Positions 1 to 7,648 of a stretch of 34,354 nucleotides of DNA are shown in pieces. The notes under the pieces were generated by a model, which did no database searches, was not told where the DNA came from, and saw nothing but the letters and a program-made list of their open reading frames with translations. Numbering within the stretch: position 1 is the first letter of the stretch; every line of letters starts with the position of its first letter. Source of the DNA: Bacteroidota bacterium (GTDB taxonomy: Bacteria; Bacteroidota; Bacteroidia; 2-12-FULL-35-15); NCBI GenBank assembly GCA_025363555.1, contig JANYDQ010000082.1, forward strand, positions 1 through 34,354, given 5' to 3'. Made by a program: the position numbers and the translations under genes.

Positions 1-56
1 CTCCGCTAACCGGTACAAGTGGTTATGTTTTTATATATGCAACAGCCATTAATTAG
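1..56 (+). CDS. possible 3' end of an unidentified upstream gene (partial)
   Basis: One forward frame is open from the window edge and stops at TAG 54-56. It would encode a tail reading PLTGTSGYVFIYATAIN, alternating small and aromatic residues like a beta-strand end. It stops four bases before the ATG of the next gene, which would fit an operon. Another frame is also open to 54 or so, and 17 residues are too few to identify a family. This is a weak call based on edge position and spacing only. Confidence 0.28.
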   Translation, partial: PLTGTSGYVFIYATAIN

Positions 57-60
57 TAAG

Positions 61-1356
61 ATGAATTTAAAAACAACAATAAGCAAAAAGGTAGTCTCTA
101 CCTTTTTGCTTTTTTTTCTTTTCAGTATAAGTTTTGCTCAATCCAAAAAAACGTGCGAAATACTTACCAAAACAATAGAAAAATATGCAAGTAATGTAAA
201 TGCTTTTAAAGTTAATTATATCTTTCAATCCGGTAGTGGTGATACTTCAAGATTTGAAGGAAATTTGTATTACAATAATACTATTCCCCATCAGCCGCCT
301 TATTATATTTTGGAAGCTGACGATAATATCCATACTTACTTTAATAATAAAAACTACTATGGTTGTAATAATAGTGGTGCCAATAAGTTTACGGATTTTT
401 TATTAACTGATTCTACAAAATTGTTAAAACGTAATCTCATTCGTTATATGATTCCTGCTTTTTTAATGTATCATCCTTTTTTAAAAGATTACATAGAAGG
501 GTGTAATACCAAAACAGTTGTATTAAAAGAAACCAATGAATCTTATATTATTTCGATAGCCGATAGTACGCTTTGTAATGGAGTTGCAGATGGTGTTACT
601 ATTGGCACTTCAAATTATGATTTAGCATTAATTGAAATTGATAAAAAAACATTTCTGATAAAAAAACATTATTCTGAACTGGATTCAAAAGTGGGTGGTG
701 TTATAAGCAAGCAAATAGATGAATTAAGATTTACTCAACTCCCAATATTAAAAGAAGCAATTATTGCAAAAATAGATAATGAAAAACCATTAGCAAACCG
801 AGTTACCCCAATAAAGGATTCGCTGCATAAAAGCGCGGAATTAGGCAGTTTCCCAAGCTTTAAATTAAAAGATATGAATAATACTGATTTCACTGACGAT
901 TTAATAAAATCGAGATATGTGTTAGTAGAGTTTTGGTACAAAAGCTGCGCACCTTGTATTTTAAATTTACAGCAACTGAATAAAATAGATTCGATGTATT
1001 CAAAAACGGACTTAACCATTTTAGCGGTTAATGATGTAGATACCGGGTTAACAAATCTTAGTAGTTTTATTAAAAAATTTAATCTTACCTACCCTGTTTT
1101 ATATCGCGGCAAATCATTAGCAGATACGTTTCATTTTTATTCGCACCCACAAACATTTATTTATGATAATAAAGATAGGAAAATAGTTTTTTCGAGTATG
1201 GGCGGTAGTCCTAATTATGCCGCAGATATAAAAATTGCTTTTGATGGAATTTTAAAAAAGGAAACAAACTCATTTTTTACACTCTTAATAATTGGTTTAG
1301 GTTGTATGTTGGTTTTAATAACTGTTTTTGTAAGGTTGCGAAGCAAAAAAATATAG
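61..1356 (+). CDS. secreted TlpA/thioredoxin-like protein with C-terminal membrane anchor
   Basis: The ATG at 61 is preferred over earlier in-frame starts because it begins a clean signal peptide: basic MNLKTTISKK, a hydrophobic core, then SFAQ. The product is 431 aa. Residues about 25-260 form an unrecognised beta-rich region, possibly LolA-like. Residues about 270-400 are a thioredoxin fold of the TlpA/AhpC-TSA type with the redox motif C296-A-P-C299 in the context FWYKSCAPC. A hydrophobic stretch near the C-terminus (SFFTLLIIGLGCMLVLITVF) followed by RLRSKK predicts an inner-membrane tail anchor with the redox domain in the periplasm. Family knowledge suggests a thiol-disulfide reductase for exported proteins; substrate unknown. 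The C-terminal anchor is unusual, since TlpA proteins are usually anchored N-terminally. Confidence 0.8.
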   Translation: MNLKTTISKKVVSTFLLFFLFSISFAQSKKTCEILTKTIEKYASNVNAFKVNYIFQSGSGDTSRFEGNLYYNNTIPHQPPYYILEADDNIHTYFNNKNYYGCNNSGANKFTDFLLTDSTKLLKRNLIRYMIPAFLMYHPFLKDYIEGCNTKTVVLKETNESYIISIADSTLCNGVADGVTIGTSNYDLALIEIDKKTFLIKKHYSELDSKVGGVISKQIDELRFTQLPILKEAIIAKIDNEKPLANRVTPIKDSLHKSAELGSFPSFKLKDMNNTDFTDDLIKSRYVLVEFWYKSCAPCILNLQQLNKIDSMYSKTDLTILAVNDVDTGLTNLSSFIKKFNLTYPVLYRGKSLADTFHFYSHPQTFIYDNKDRKIVFSSMGGSPNYAADIKIAFDGILKKETNSFFTLLIIGLGCMLVLITVFVRLRSKKI

Positions 1357-1364
1357 CAATACAT

Positions 1365-1665
1365 ATACTCCAGTTGGGCGTAGGGTCCCCCTACGTCCAG
1401 TTTAACAAGGCGTCCCCGCCTTACAGCAAAAAAAATAAATATTCAATAGTTTTACTTACCAATAAAAAAGAGAAGAAAAAAATCTTCGCTTTTTTTATTA
1501 TTTTCTTTGCGTCCCCGCAAAAAAGCTAGGAGAGTTTTTTATTTCTCTGTGTAGCTCTGTGTCTTCTCTGCTTCCATCTGTGTAACAAAAAAAATACCCG
1601 AGTTGGGCGTAGCCTCAGTTGCCAATAAAAAGCGGGGCAAAAATCTCTGCTTTTTTTATAAATCT
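1365..1665 (+). repeat. composite dispersed repeat, copy A (inverted relative to 11072-11385)
   Basis: Most of the 404-bp gap between the thioredoxin-like gene and htpG shares long stretches with the reverse complement of 11072-11385. Shared modules are GAGTTGGGCGTAG, a hairpin (CGTAGGG/CCCTACG, 1379-1395), AAGGCG/CGCCTT (1407-1422), TATTCAATAGTTTTA, the TTTCTCTGTGTAGCTCTGTG block near 1540-1575, and AATACCCGAGTTGGGCGTAG near 1597-1616. The modules are in a different order from the other copy. No convincing gene is present. The A/T-flanked hairpins could also end transcription of the upstream gene. Confidence 0.75.
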
Positions 1666-1760
1666 ACCAATCCCAGTTGCCATCTTGTCAGTTACTTTCC
1701 CCTTGGCATATCCTTTGAAATCACCCGCCCGAAATTCATAATTATTAATTCCAAAAAAAA

Positions 1761-3686
1761 ATGTCAACAGGCAAAATAAATGTTCAAACGGAAAATATCT
1801 TTCCGATTATCAAAAAATTTCTTTACTCGGACCATGAAATATTTCTTCGCGAATTGGTTTCCAACGCGGTGGATGCTGCACAAAAATTAAAAACACTTGC
1901 CTCCATAGGCGAATCTACCGCACCGATTGATAAATTGCAGGTGGAAGTGATTGTTAATAAAGAAGCCAAAACCCTTACCATCCGCGATAACGGTATTGGT
2001 ATGACAGGCGAAGAGATTGAAAAATACATTACCCAGATAGCTTTTAGCGGTGCCGAAGAGTTTGTAAATAAATACAAAGACACAACGGCAGAAGCCAATG
2101 CCATTATTGGTCATTTCGGACTGGGTTTTTATTCATCGTTTATGGTGGCTAAGAAAGTAGAAATATTTTCGCTGTCGCATAAAGAAGGGTCTGTGGCAGT
2201 TCGCTGGGAATGCGATGGCAGCCCGGATTATGTGTTGGAAGAAGGAACAAAAACCGGGATAGGAACAGATATAGTATTGCATATTGCAGAAGATTCGGAA
2301 GAGTTTTTGGAAGAATACAGGATAGGTGAATTGCTGAAAAAGTATTGTAAGTTTTTACCTGTGGAAATAAAATTTGGAACTAAAAAAGAATTTATTGGTG
2401 ATGAAGATGAGAACGAAGAGGTAGAAGAAGGCAAGGATAAAAAGAAGAAAAAAGACAAAAAGGAAAAGAAAGAAATAGAAGTTGATAATATTATCAATAA
2501 CCCCTCTCCAGCCTGGACCAAGAAACCGGCAGATTTGACAGACGAAGATTACAAAAAATTCTATCGCGAATTGTACCCGATGAATTTTGAAGACCCTTTG
2601 TTTCATATTCATCTCAATGTGGATTATCCTTTTAACCTTACCGGGATATTGTATTTTCCAAAGCTGAAAAAAGCTTTTGAACTGCAAAAAGATAAAATAC
2701 AATTGTACAGCAACCAGGTGTTTGTAACCGATTCGGTAGAAAACATTGTTCCTGATTTTCTTGCCTTGTTGCAGGGAGTGCTCGATTCGCCTGATATTCC
2801 TTTGAACGTAAGCCGTAGTTATTTGCAAAGCGATGGGAATGTGAAAAAGATTTCGGCACACATTACTAAAAAAGTTGCAGACAAACTGGAAGAGATTTTT
2901 AAGAACGACAGAAAAGATTTTGAAGCAAAATGGGAAGATATAAAAGTGTTTGTTCAATATGGAATGCTTTCGGAAGACAAGTTTTATGATAAAGCGCAAA
3001 AGTTTGCCTTGCTGAAAAGCATGGATGGTACCTATTCAACGCTGGAAGAATATGCAGAGAAAGTAAAACCGGTTCAAACAGATAAAGACAAACGTATTAT
3101 TTATTTATATACGACCAATATAGATGAACAACACAGCTTTATAGAAACCGCTAAAAGCAGGGGTTACGATGTAATTGTATTTGACAGCCCGATAGATTCG
3201 CATTACATCAATCATTTGGAACAAAAAATAGAAAACACTTCTTTTGTAAGAGTAGATGCTGATACGATTGATAAATTAATTAAGAAAGACGAAGCACAGC
3301 CTTCTAAATTATCAGAGAAAGAACAGGAAACACTGAAACCAATTGTAGAGAGTATTGTTCCGAAAGAGAGATTTTCGGTAGTGTTCGAAAGCTTGAGCGA
3401 AAAAGATGCACCAATGATTATTACCAAACCCGAATTTATGCGCAGGATGAAAGACATGAGTGCTATGGGCGGAGGTGGAATGCAGTTCTATGGCTCATTA
3501 CCGGATATGCATAACTTGGTTGTAAACAGTAATCATCCTTTGATTTCAAAAATATTAAACGAAAAGGATGCAGACAAGCAAAAACAGTTGACCAAACAAA
3601 CCGCAGATTTAGCAATGCTTTCGCAGGGATTATTAAAAGGGGAAGAACTTACTAAATTTATAAAGCGAAGTGTGGAATTGATATAA
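1761..3686 (+). CDS. htpG: chaperone HtpG (Hsp90 family)
   Basis: ATP-dependent cytosolic chaperone of the Hsp90 family, 641 aa, near the usual bacterial length. The GHKL ATPase domain at the N-terminus shows the catalytic Glu31 and Asn35 in ELVSNAVDA, then DNGIGM, GHFGLGFYSSFMV and GTDIVLHI. The middle domain follows from PAWTKKPADL, with the NVSRSYLQSD segment, and a C-terminal dimerisation domain completes it. Residues about 212-242 are a strongly charged segment (acidic, then Lys-rich KKKKKDKKEKKE) between N and middle domains, resembling in position the charged linker of eukaryotic Hsp90. No clean TAnnTTTG promoter is seen; TATCCTTTG near 1708 is a poor match. A hairpin follows the stop. 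Confidence 0.97.
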   Translation: MSTGKINVQTENIFPIIKKFLYSDHEIFLRELVSNAVDAAQKLKTLASIGESTAPIDKLQVEVIVNKEAKTLTIRDNGIGMTGEEIEKYITQIAFSGAEEFVNKYKDTTAEANAIIGHFGLGFYSSFMVAKKVEIFSLSHKEGSVAVRWECDGSPDYVLEEGTKTGIGTDIVLHIAEDSEEFLEEYRIGELLKKYCKFLPVEIKFGTKKEFIGDEDENEEVEEGKDKKKKKDKKEKKEIEVDNIINNPSPAWTKKPADLTDEDYKKFYRELYPMNFEDPLFHIHLNVDYPFNLTGILYFPKLKKAFELQKDKIQLYSNQVFVTDSVENIVPDFLALLQGVLDSPDIPLNVSRSYLQSDGNVKKISAHITKKVADKLEEIFKNDRKDFEAKWEDIKVFVQYGMLSEDKFYDKAQKFALLKSMDGTYSTLEEYAEKVKPVQTDKDKRIIYLYTTNIDEQHSFIETAKSRGYDVIVFDSPIDSHYINHLEQKIENTSFVRVDADTIDKLIKKDEAQPSKLSEKEQETLKPIVESIVPKERFSVVFESLSEKDAPMIITKPEFMRRMKDMSAMGGGGMQFYGSLPDMHNLVVNSNHPLISKILNEKDADKQKQLTKQTADLAMLSQGLLKGEELTKFIKRSVELI

Positions 3687-3700
3687 CCTCACCCCTTCAT

Positions 3701-3800
3701 CCCCTCTCCGAAGGAGAGGGGACAGGAGGTGAAAAATTTAACACAAAAAATAAGTAACAAACGTCACGCACTGGCTCCCCTCTCCTTTTTCAAGGAGAGG
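3701..3800. repeat. two CTCTCC/GGAGAG palindromes, the first a likely htpG terminator
   Basis: Two perfect 9-bp stems lie in the htpG-lemA gap: 3701-3709 with 3713-3721 (loop GAA) and 3779-3787 with 3792-3800 (loop TTTC). They share the same core and similar flanks (ACCTCACCCC on one side, GGGGGAGGTC on the other), so they look like two copies of one interspersed palindrome. The first, 14 bases after the htpG stop, could act as terminator, although it has no T-run. Confidence 0.65.
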
Positions 3801-3891
3801 ACCGGGGGGAGGTCTAAGTGTAGAATTAAAAATTAATCAAATCAAAAAACAATAGTACTTTTACAAAATCAAACTTTAAAAACAATCTCAA

Positions 3892-4497
3892 ATGAAAAAA
3901 GGAACAATCATTTTATTAGTAATAGTAGGAATAGTTTTATTAATCGGATTTCGCGGTTGCAGTTCTTACAACAATATGGTAACTATGGACGAAGGAGTTA
4001 CCGCCCAATGGAAACAGGTGGAAGTAGCTTACCAGGCACGTATGGATAAAACCAAAAACCTGTTTGAAATAGTTCAGTCGTCAGCCGATTTCGAAAAAGG
4101 AACATTGACCGCAGTAATGCAGGCAAGAAGTAAAGCTACCAGCATAACGATAGACCCAAGTAATATAACCCCTGAAAAATTGGCTGAATTTGAAAAAGCA
4201 CAAAATGCTTTTGGTTCTTCTTTGGGAAGATTAATGGCTGTAGCTGAAAATTATCCTCAACTTCAAAGTGTGGGAGCATTCAGGGATTTCCAGGCACAAT
4301 ACGAAGGAATGGAAAACCGGATATCTACCGAACGCAGAAGATTTAATGAAACCGCACAGGAGTTCAACACTTACATTCGCAGATTCCCGGCAAACATTTG
4401 GGCAGGAATGTTTGGTTTCCAGAAGCGCGCTTATTTTGCAGCACAGGAAGGCGCGGACACTGCTCCGGATATTCATAGCATGAGAGAAAAAAAATAA
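3892..4497 (+). CDS. lemA: LemA family protein
   Basis: 201 aa, a typical length for LemA. Residues about 4-22 form a single N-terminal membrane helix (IILLVIVGIVLLIGF) followed by GCSSYNNMV. The rest is a long alpha-helical domain with the family pattern VTAQWKQVEVAYQARMDKTKNLFEIV. LemA proteins are membrane-anchored helical bundles of unclear function that often sit beside TPM-domain (YgcG-like) genes, as here. The gap to the next gene is 42 bases and all three genes point the same way, suggesting one transcript. The Cys after the helix (FRGC) is not a standard lipobox, so a membrane helix is preferred over a lipid anchor. Confidence 0.93.
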   Translation: MKKGTIILLVIVGIVLLIGFRGCSSYNNMVTMDEGVTAQWKQVEVAYQARMDKTKNLFEIVQSSADFEKGTLTAVMQARSKATSITIDPSNITPEKLAEFEKAQNAFGSSLGRLMAVAENYPQLQSVGAFRDFQAQYEGMENRISTERRRFNETAQEFNTYIRRFPANIWAGMFGFQKRAYFAAQEGADTAPDIHSMREKK

Positions 4498-4539
4498 GTC
4501 GGAAATAAAATTCTAATATCCAACTCTAAATTCTAATCA

Positions 4540-4977
4540 ATGAGTGCCAAAAAATTCTTTACTCCGGAACAACAACTTGCCATTCAAAAAGCAATTGCCG
4601 ATGCTGAACATTCCACTTCAGGAGAGGTGCGTGTGCATATTGATGATGAATGTAAAGGCGATGTGCTGGATGTTGCTGCTGATGTTTTTCATAAATTAAA
4701 AATGAATAAAACAGAATTACGAAATGGGGTGTTGTTTTACCTGGCGGTATCGAACAGAAAGTTTGCAATACTGGGTGATAAGGGAATTAATCAAAAAGTT
4801 CCTGAAAATTTCTGGGATACTATTAAAGATGTAATGCTGGAACATTTCAAACAACAACAGTTTACAGAAGGTTTATGCAAAGGAATTGAAATGGCAGGAG
4901 AAAAATTAAAATCACATTTTCCATTGCAAAGCGATGATACCAATGAATTGAGTGATGAAATAAGTTTTGGGAAATAA
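4540..4977 (+). CDS. TPM domain protein, cytosolic or peripheral form
   Basis: 145 aa with no signal peptide. The fold is the TPM domain (named for TLP18.3, Psb32 and MOLO-1): an N-terminal helix FTPEQQLAIQKAIADAE, the strand SGEVRVHID, then GVLFYLAVSNRKFAILGDKGI and a late helix EGLCKGIEMAGEKLKSHF. Lies between lemA and a secreted TPM paralogue (58 bases before its ATG). Characterised TPM domains include a phosphatase-like plant protein and photosystem repair factors, but no biochemical role is assured here. The trio is a recurring Bacteroidota arrangement, possibly a cell-envelope quality-control module; that part is inference. Confidence 0.88.
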   Translation: MSAKKFFTPEQQLAIQKAIADAEHSTSGEVRVHIDDECKGDVLDVAADVFHKLKMNKTELRNGVLFYLAVSNRKFAILGDKGINQKVPENFWDTIKDVMLEHFKQQQFTEGLCKGIEMAGEKLKSHFPLQSDDTNELSDEISFGK

Positions 4978-5035
4978 AAGTACGAATAACAAATAAATAC
5001 GAATTTACAAATCCAGACTTAAAGTATTGATTAAA

Positions 5036-5851
5036 ATGAATTTATTTTCTCTAACTCATATTCGTAAATTCGTAACGATTAGTTATCTGTACCTTTTTGC
5101 AACTTCAGGTTTATTCGCAATTACAGATAGCATTCCCGAACGACCTAATCCACCTCGTTTAGTAAATAATCTTTCCAAACAAATGCCCGATTTTCTTTCT
5201 GTGCAGGATGCAGATAGATTAGAACGAAAGCTGGAAGATTTTGCAAATCAAACCTCCAACCAAATTGTAATTGTAATTGTTGACGATTTAAAAGGGTTGG
5301 AACCTTACGATTTTGCAGTTCGTTTGCATCACAATTGGGGAGTTGGGCAGGCAAAGCAAGACAATGGAATTGTAATAGTAGTGAAACCCACCGGGGGGCA
5401 GGGACAACGAAAATCTACTATTTCTGTAGGTTATGGTTTGGAAGGCGCCATTCCTGATTTAACTGCAAAACAAATAGTAGATAATGAACTAAACACCAGT
5501 TTTGCAAAAGGAGATGTATATGGAGGGTTTGATAAAGCAACTGATGTGTTGATGTCGCTTGCTAAGGGAGAATACAATTCTGACCAATATGGTCAAAAAC
5601 ATTCACGAAAAGGTTTTCCAAGAGGAATTATTATCCCCTTAATTTTTCTAATTATCTTTATTATCATACGTTCCTCGGGTGGTAGAGGAGGAAGAGGTGG
5701 CATGAGTATGGGTTCCGGTTTTTTATTAGGCTCTATGATGGGAAGAGGATTTGGCAGTGGTGGGGGTTGGGGAGGAGGAGGTTCGTCAGGAGGCTTTGGT
5801 GGCTTTGGAGGTGGAAGTGCCGGAGGTGGCGGAGCAAGCGGAAGCTGGTAA
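5036..5851 (+). CDS. secreted TPM domain protein with Gly-rich tail (YgcG-like)
   Basis: The ATG at 5036 is chosen over a TTG nine bases upstream. The 271-aa product starts with a signal peptide (residues about 1-28, ending near SGLFA). Residues about 45-180 are a TPM domain with LEDFANQTSNQIVIVIVDDL, VGYGLEGAIPD and the helix ATDVLMSLAKGEY. A membrane helix follows (GIIIPLIFLIIFIIIRSS), then about 60 residues of Gly/Ser-rich repeats ending GGGASGSW. This is the usual YgcG-type layout, placing the TPM domain outside the inner membrane. Third gene of the lemA group. It ends ten bases from a convergent gene, leaving little room for a terminator. Confidence 0.9.
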   Translation: MNLFSLTHIRKFVTISYLYLFATSGLFAITDSIPERPNPPRLVNNLSKQMPDFLSVQDADRLERKLEDFANQTSNQIVIVIVDDLKGLEPYDFAVRLHHNWGVGQAKQDNGIVIVVKPTGGQGQRKSTISVGYGLEGAIPDLTAKQIVDNELNTSFAKGDVYGGFDKATDVLMSLAKGEYNSDQYGQKHSRKGFPRGIIIPLIFLIIFIIIRSSGGRGGRGGMSMGSGFLLGSMMGRGFGSGGGWGGGGSSGGFGGFGGGSAGGGGASGSW

Positions 5852-5861
5852 ATTTATAAAA

Positions 5862-6809
5862 TTATTTCTTCAGCCATTTCTCCAGTTCACTTTGGTCTAA
5901 TACCATATAATTTACGTCATGTTCCACCATACTGTTATTAACTAAATAAATAGTCGGCATAACGGTTCCTGCCAGGTAAATAAAACTTCTTCCGTTAAGA
6001 ACACAATGCGGAATATTTTCCGTGTGAGTGTCGTCAAAAAAAGTCTGCAGCTTTTCATCTTTTCCGTTCAACACAAAATAAAAAGGTATCTCCGGATTTT
6101 TTTCATGCATAATTCTCATCTTTTTTGCTGCTATTCTGCAATGTCCGCATGTTAAACTCATAAAAGCAATGACGTGCTTCCCGTAAGATAAAGTTTTAGG
6201 TGGCATAGTTAGTTTTGCGTTATTATACAACGTATCCAACTCTATTTTAAAATTATCTTCCGGTTTATTAAGGTATGCTTCCGAATAATCTAATTCTACC
6301 GGGTTCAGAATAAATGGCATTACCAAAGCAAAGGCATACGGAAGAATATTCAGAAATTTATATTTTTTGCTCAACTGCCATCCTTTACTGTGTTTGTAGA
6401 GAACGAGAAGTATAACAATCATTATGATGTTTTTTATCAATGCTTCTAAAGGTGTCATTTGAAAATAAGTTCCAAAACAACCACAGTTGCCTTTATTGCC
6501 AACAAACGCCATCAGTAAAATTAAATAGATACTAAAAAACAATAAAATTCCTAAAGCAAGTTTATAAGTTTTGCGAAGGTTAAAATTTAAGACCAATAAA
6601 ATTCCAATCAGAAATTCAGCAGCTATCATTAGTCGGGCAATAAATGGAGCTATTTGCCAATTAATAAAACCTAAATCTACAAAAGTGTATTCAAACGGCT
6701 CAATAGGATATAACTTAGTATAACCTGAAAAAATAAAAACCAACCCAATAACAACAGTTGCATTAAAACAATGAATGGAGTATAAAGTAGGGCTGGTTTT
6801 ATTTTTCAT
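5862..6809 (-). CDS. DoxX/MauE-type membrane protein fused to a thioredoxin-fold domain
   Basis: 315 aa. The first about 175 residues hold several membrane helices (VVIGLVFIFSGYTKL, MIAAEFLIGILLVL, LALGILLFFSIYLILLMAF and others) and the motif GNCGCFG at about residues 107-113, a Cys pair typical of the MauE/DoxX redox-associated membrane family. The C-terminal part is a thioredoxin-like domain with C221-G-H-C224 in SLTCGHCRIAAKK and the cis-Pro region TVMPTIYLV. The fusion suggests electron transfer between the membrane Cys pair and the CGHC domain, on either side of or within the membrane. No partner gene is adjacent, although the next leftward gene encodes a Cys-rich lipoprotein. A terminator hairpin separates the two. 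Confidence 0.86.
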   Translation of the reverse strand: MKNKTSPTLYSIHCFNATVVIGLVFIFSGYTKLYPIEPFEYTFVDLGFINWQIAPFIARLMIAAEFLIGILLVLNFNLRKTYKLALGILLFFSIYLILLMAFVGNKGNCGCFGTYFQMTPLEALIKNIIMIVILLVLYKHSKGWQLSKKYKFLNILPYAFALVMPFILNPVELDYSEAYLNKPEDNFKIELDTLYNNAKLTMPPKTLSYGKHVIAFMSLTCGHCRIAAKKMRIMHEKNPEIPFYFVLNGKDEKLQTFFDDTHTENIPHCVLNGRSFIYLAGTVMPTIYLVNNSMVEHDVNYMVLDQSELEKWLKK

Positions 6810-6829
6810 AAATTACATAGATAAAAAAA

Positions 6830-6861
6830 AAGCGTTTCGCTGAATGCGAAACGCTTTTTTT
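6830..6861 (-). terminator. bidirectional rho-independent terminator
   Basis: A perfect 11-bp stem (AAGCGTTTCGC, 6830-6840, with 6846-6856) and a 5-base loop are flanked by an A-run on the left and a T-run on the right. It lies 17 bases past the stop of the small lipoprotein gene on the minus strand, just ahead of the DoxX/thioredoxin gene, so it should end the lipoprotein transcript. Confidence 0.88.
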
Positions 6862-6877
6862 AGAAATGCTACCGAAA

Positions 6878-7081
6878 TTAGTTGATAGAACAAGTAATTC
6901 CTGAACCTGCATAAGCAGAAGCATCTGCTGTACAAGCAGCTGTTGCTTTTTTCTTAGTGTCGTGAATTGTAACAGAAGCAGAAAAACCGCTATTGTCTTT
7001 ACAAGTACATGTGTAATTTTTTTTGCAAGAAGCAAAAGTAAACGAAGCTGTAACAGCAACTAATAATAATAATTTTTTCAT
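6878..7081 (-). CDS. small Cys-rich lipoprotein
   Basis: 67 aa. MKKLLLLVAVTASFTFASC is a lipoprotein signal with lipobox FASC, lipidated Cys at residue 19. The mature part is only about 49 residues with five more Cys (CTC, C, C pattern: NYTCTCKD, TAACTAD, GITCSIN) and is otherwise Ser/Thr/Ala-rich. No family is recognised; similar tiny lipoproteins with YTCTC motifs occur widely in Bacteroidota. It has its own promoter (7115-7143) and terminator, so it is a monocistronic unit. The extra cysteines could form disulfides, which would suit the redox protein encoded next to it, but this is inference. Confidence 0.82.
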   Translation of the reverse strand: MKKLLLLVAVTASFTFASCKKNYTCTCKDNSGFSASVTIHDTKKKATAACTADASAYAGSGITCSIN

Positions 7082-7114
7082 TTGTTTTTTGTTTTTAGAT
7101 TGTTAATTCGGGTG

Positions 7115-7143
7115 CAAATATATAAAAAAATTTATCTGGCAAA
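7115..7143 (-). promoter_or_regulatory. Bacteroidota-type promoter of the small lipoprotein gene
   Basis: On the minus strand TATATTTG (7115-7122) matches the -7 box TAnnTTTG and is followed by CACC; TTTG (7140-7143) lies 17 bases upstream as the -33 element. Spacing is slightly short of the usual 19-20. The transcript would start near 7110 with a leader of about 30 bases. Confidence 0.62.
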
Positions 7144-7207
7144 TATTTTATTTTATTTTATTAAAACACGAATAACCCTTAAAATGATAAATTAAGAACA
7201 TTATTTT

Positions 7208-7609
7208 TTATTTCATTTCCTTTACGGGAACCGCGCTGTATATGTTTGATCCGCTTACTGCCTGTATGTTTACAGGCAATCCATAGCTTGAATTGATAGA
7301 ACTCCCATTAATTTCTTTAACATTTATTGGTAAATTCCCATAAAAACTGTTACCTCCAATTTCTTTCAGATTAATTGGCAAGGTTCCATTCACGCTGCTT
7401 CCTCCTATACTATGAATATTTACATCCATTTCGCTTTCCATTTTAACATTAATAGAACCATCGGCATTAACAGGAATTGAAGAAAATTTATTAAAGTTGG
7501 TTTTATCTGCCTTTGCTTCATTTACCAGTTTTGTGTTTTGAATAACAAGGGTTATAAGAGCAACGGCTATCACCGTTAAAACTGCTTTGGTGTAATAATC
7601 CGGTTTCAT
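7208..7609 (-). CDS. hypothetical single-pass membrane protein with short internal repeats
   Basis: 133 aa, not recognised. MKPDYYTKAVLTVIAVALITLVI is an N-terminal membrane helix (about residues 8-23) without a clear cleavage site. The C-terminal half is about four degenerate repeats of 16-18 residues with the pattern PIN(L/V)KEIxGxSxxG: MDVNIHSIGGSSVNG, PINLKEIGGNSFYG, PINVKEINGSSING-like and PVNIQAVSGSNIYS. This would suit a small beta-solenoid outside the membrane. It begins 39 bases after the stop of the hydrolase gene on the same strand and is probably co-transcribed. The repeats make functional assignment by similarity unsafe. Confidence 0.72.
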   Translation of the reverse strand: MKPDYYTKAVLTVIAVALITLVIQNTKLVNEAKADKTNFNKFSSIPVNADGSINVKMESEMDVNIHSIGGSSVNGTLPINLKEIGGNSFYGNLPINVKEINGSSINSSYGLPVNIQAVSGSNIYSAVPVKEMK

Positions 7610-7648
7610 TATTTTTGTTTTTAGGTTATTTTAAATGTAATTCGAAAG

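Noticed and set aside
1302-1529. Short forward ORF overlapping the end of the thioredoxin-like gene
   Set aside because: It overlaps the real gene in another frame and then runs through the dispersed repeat and poly-A tracts.
2355-2999. 214-aa reverse ORF inside htpG
   Set aside because: Phe-rich shadow of htpG coding sequence with no recognisable domain.
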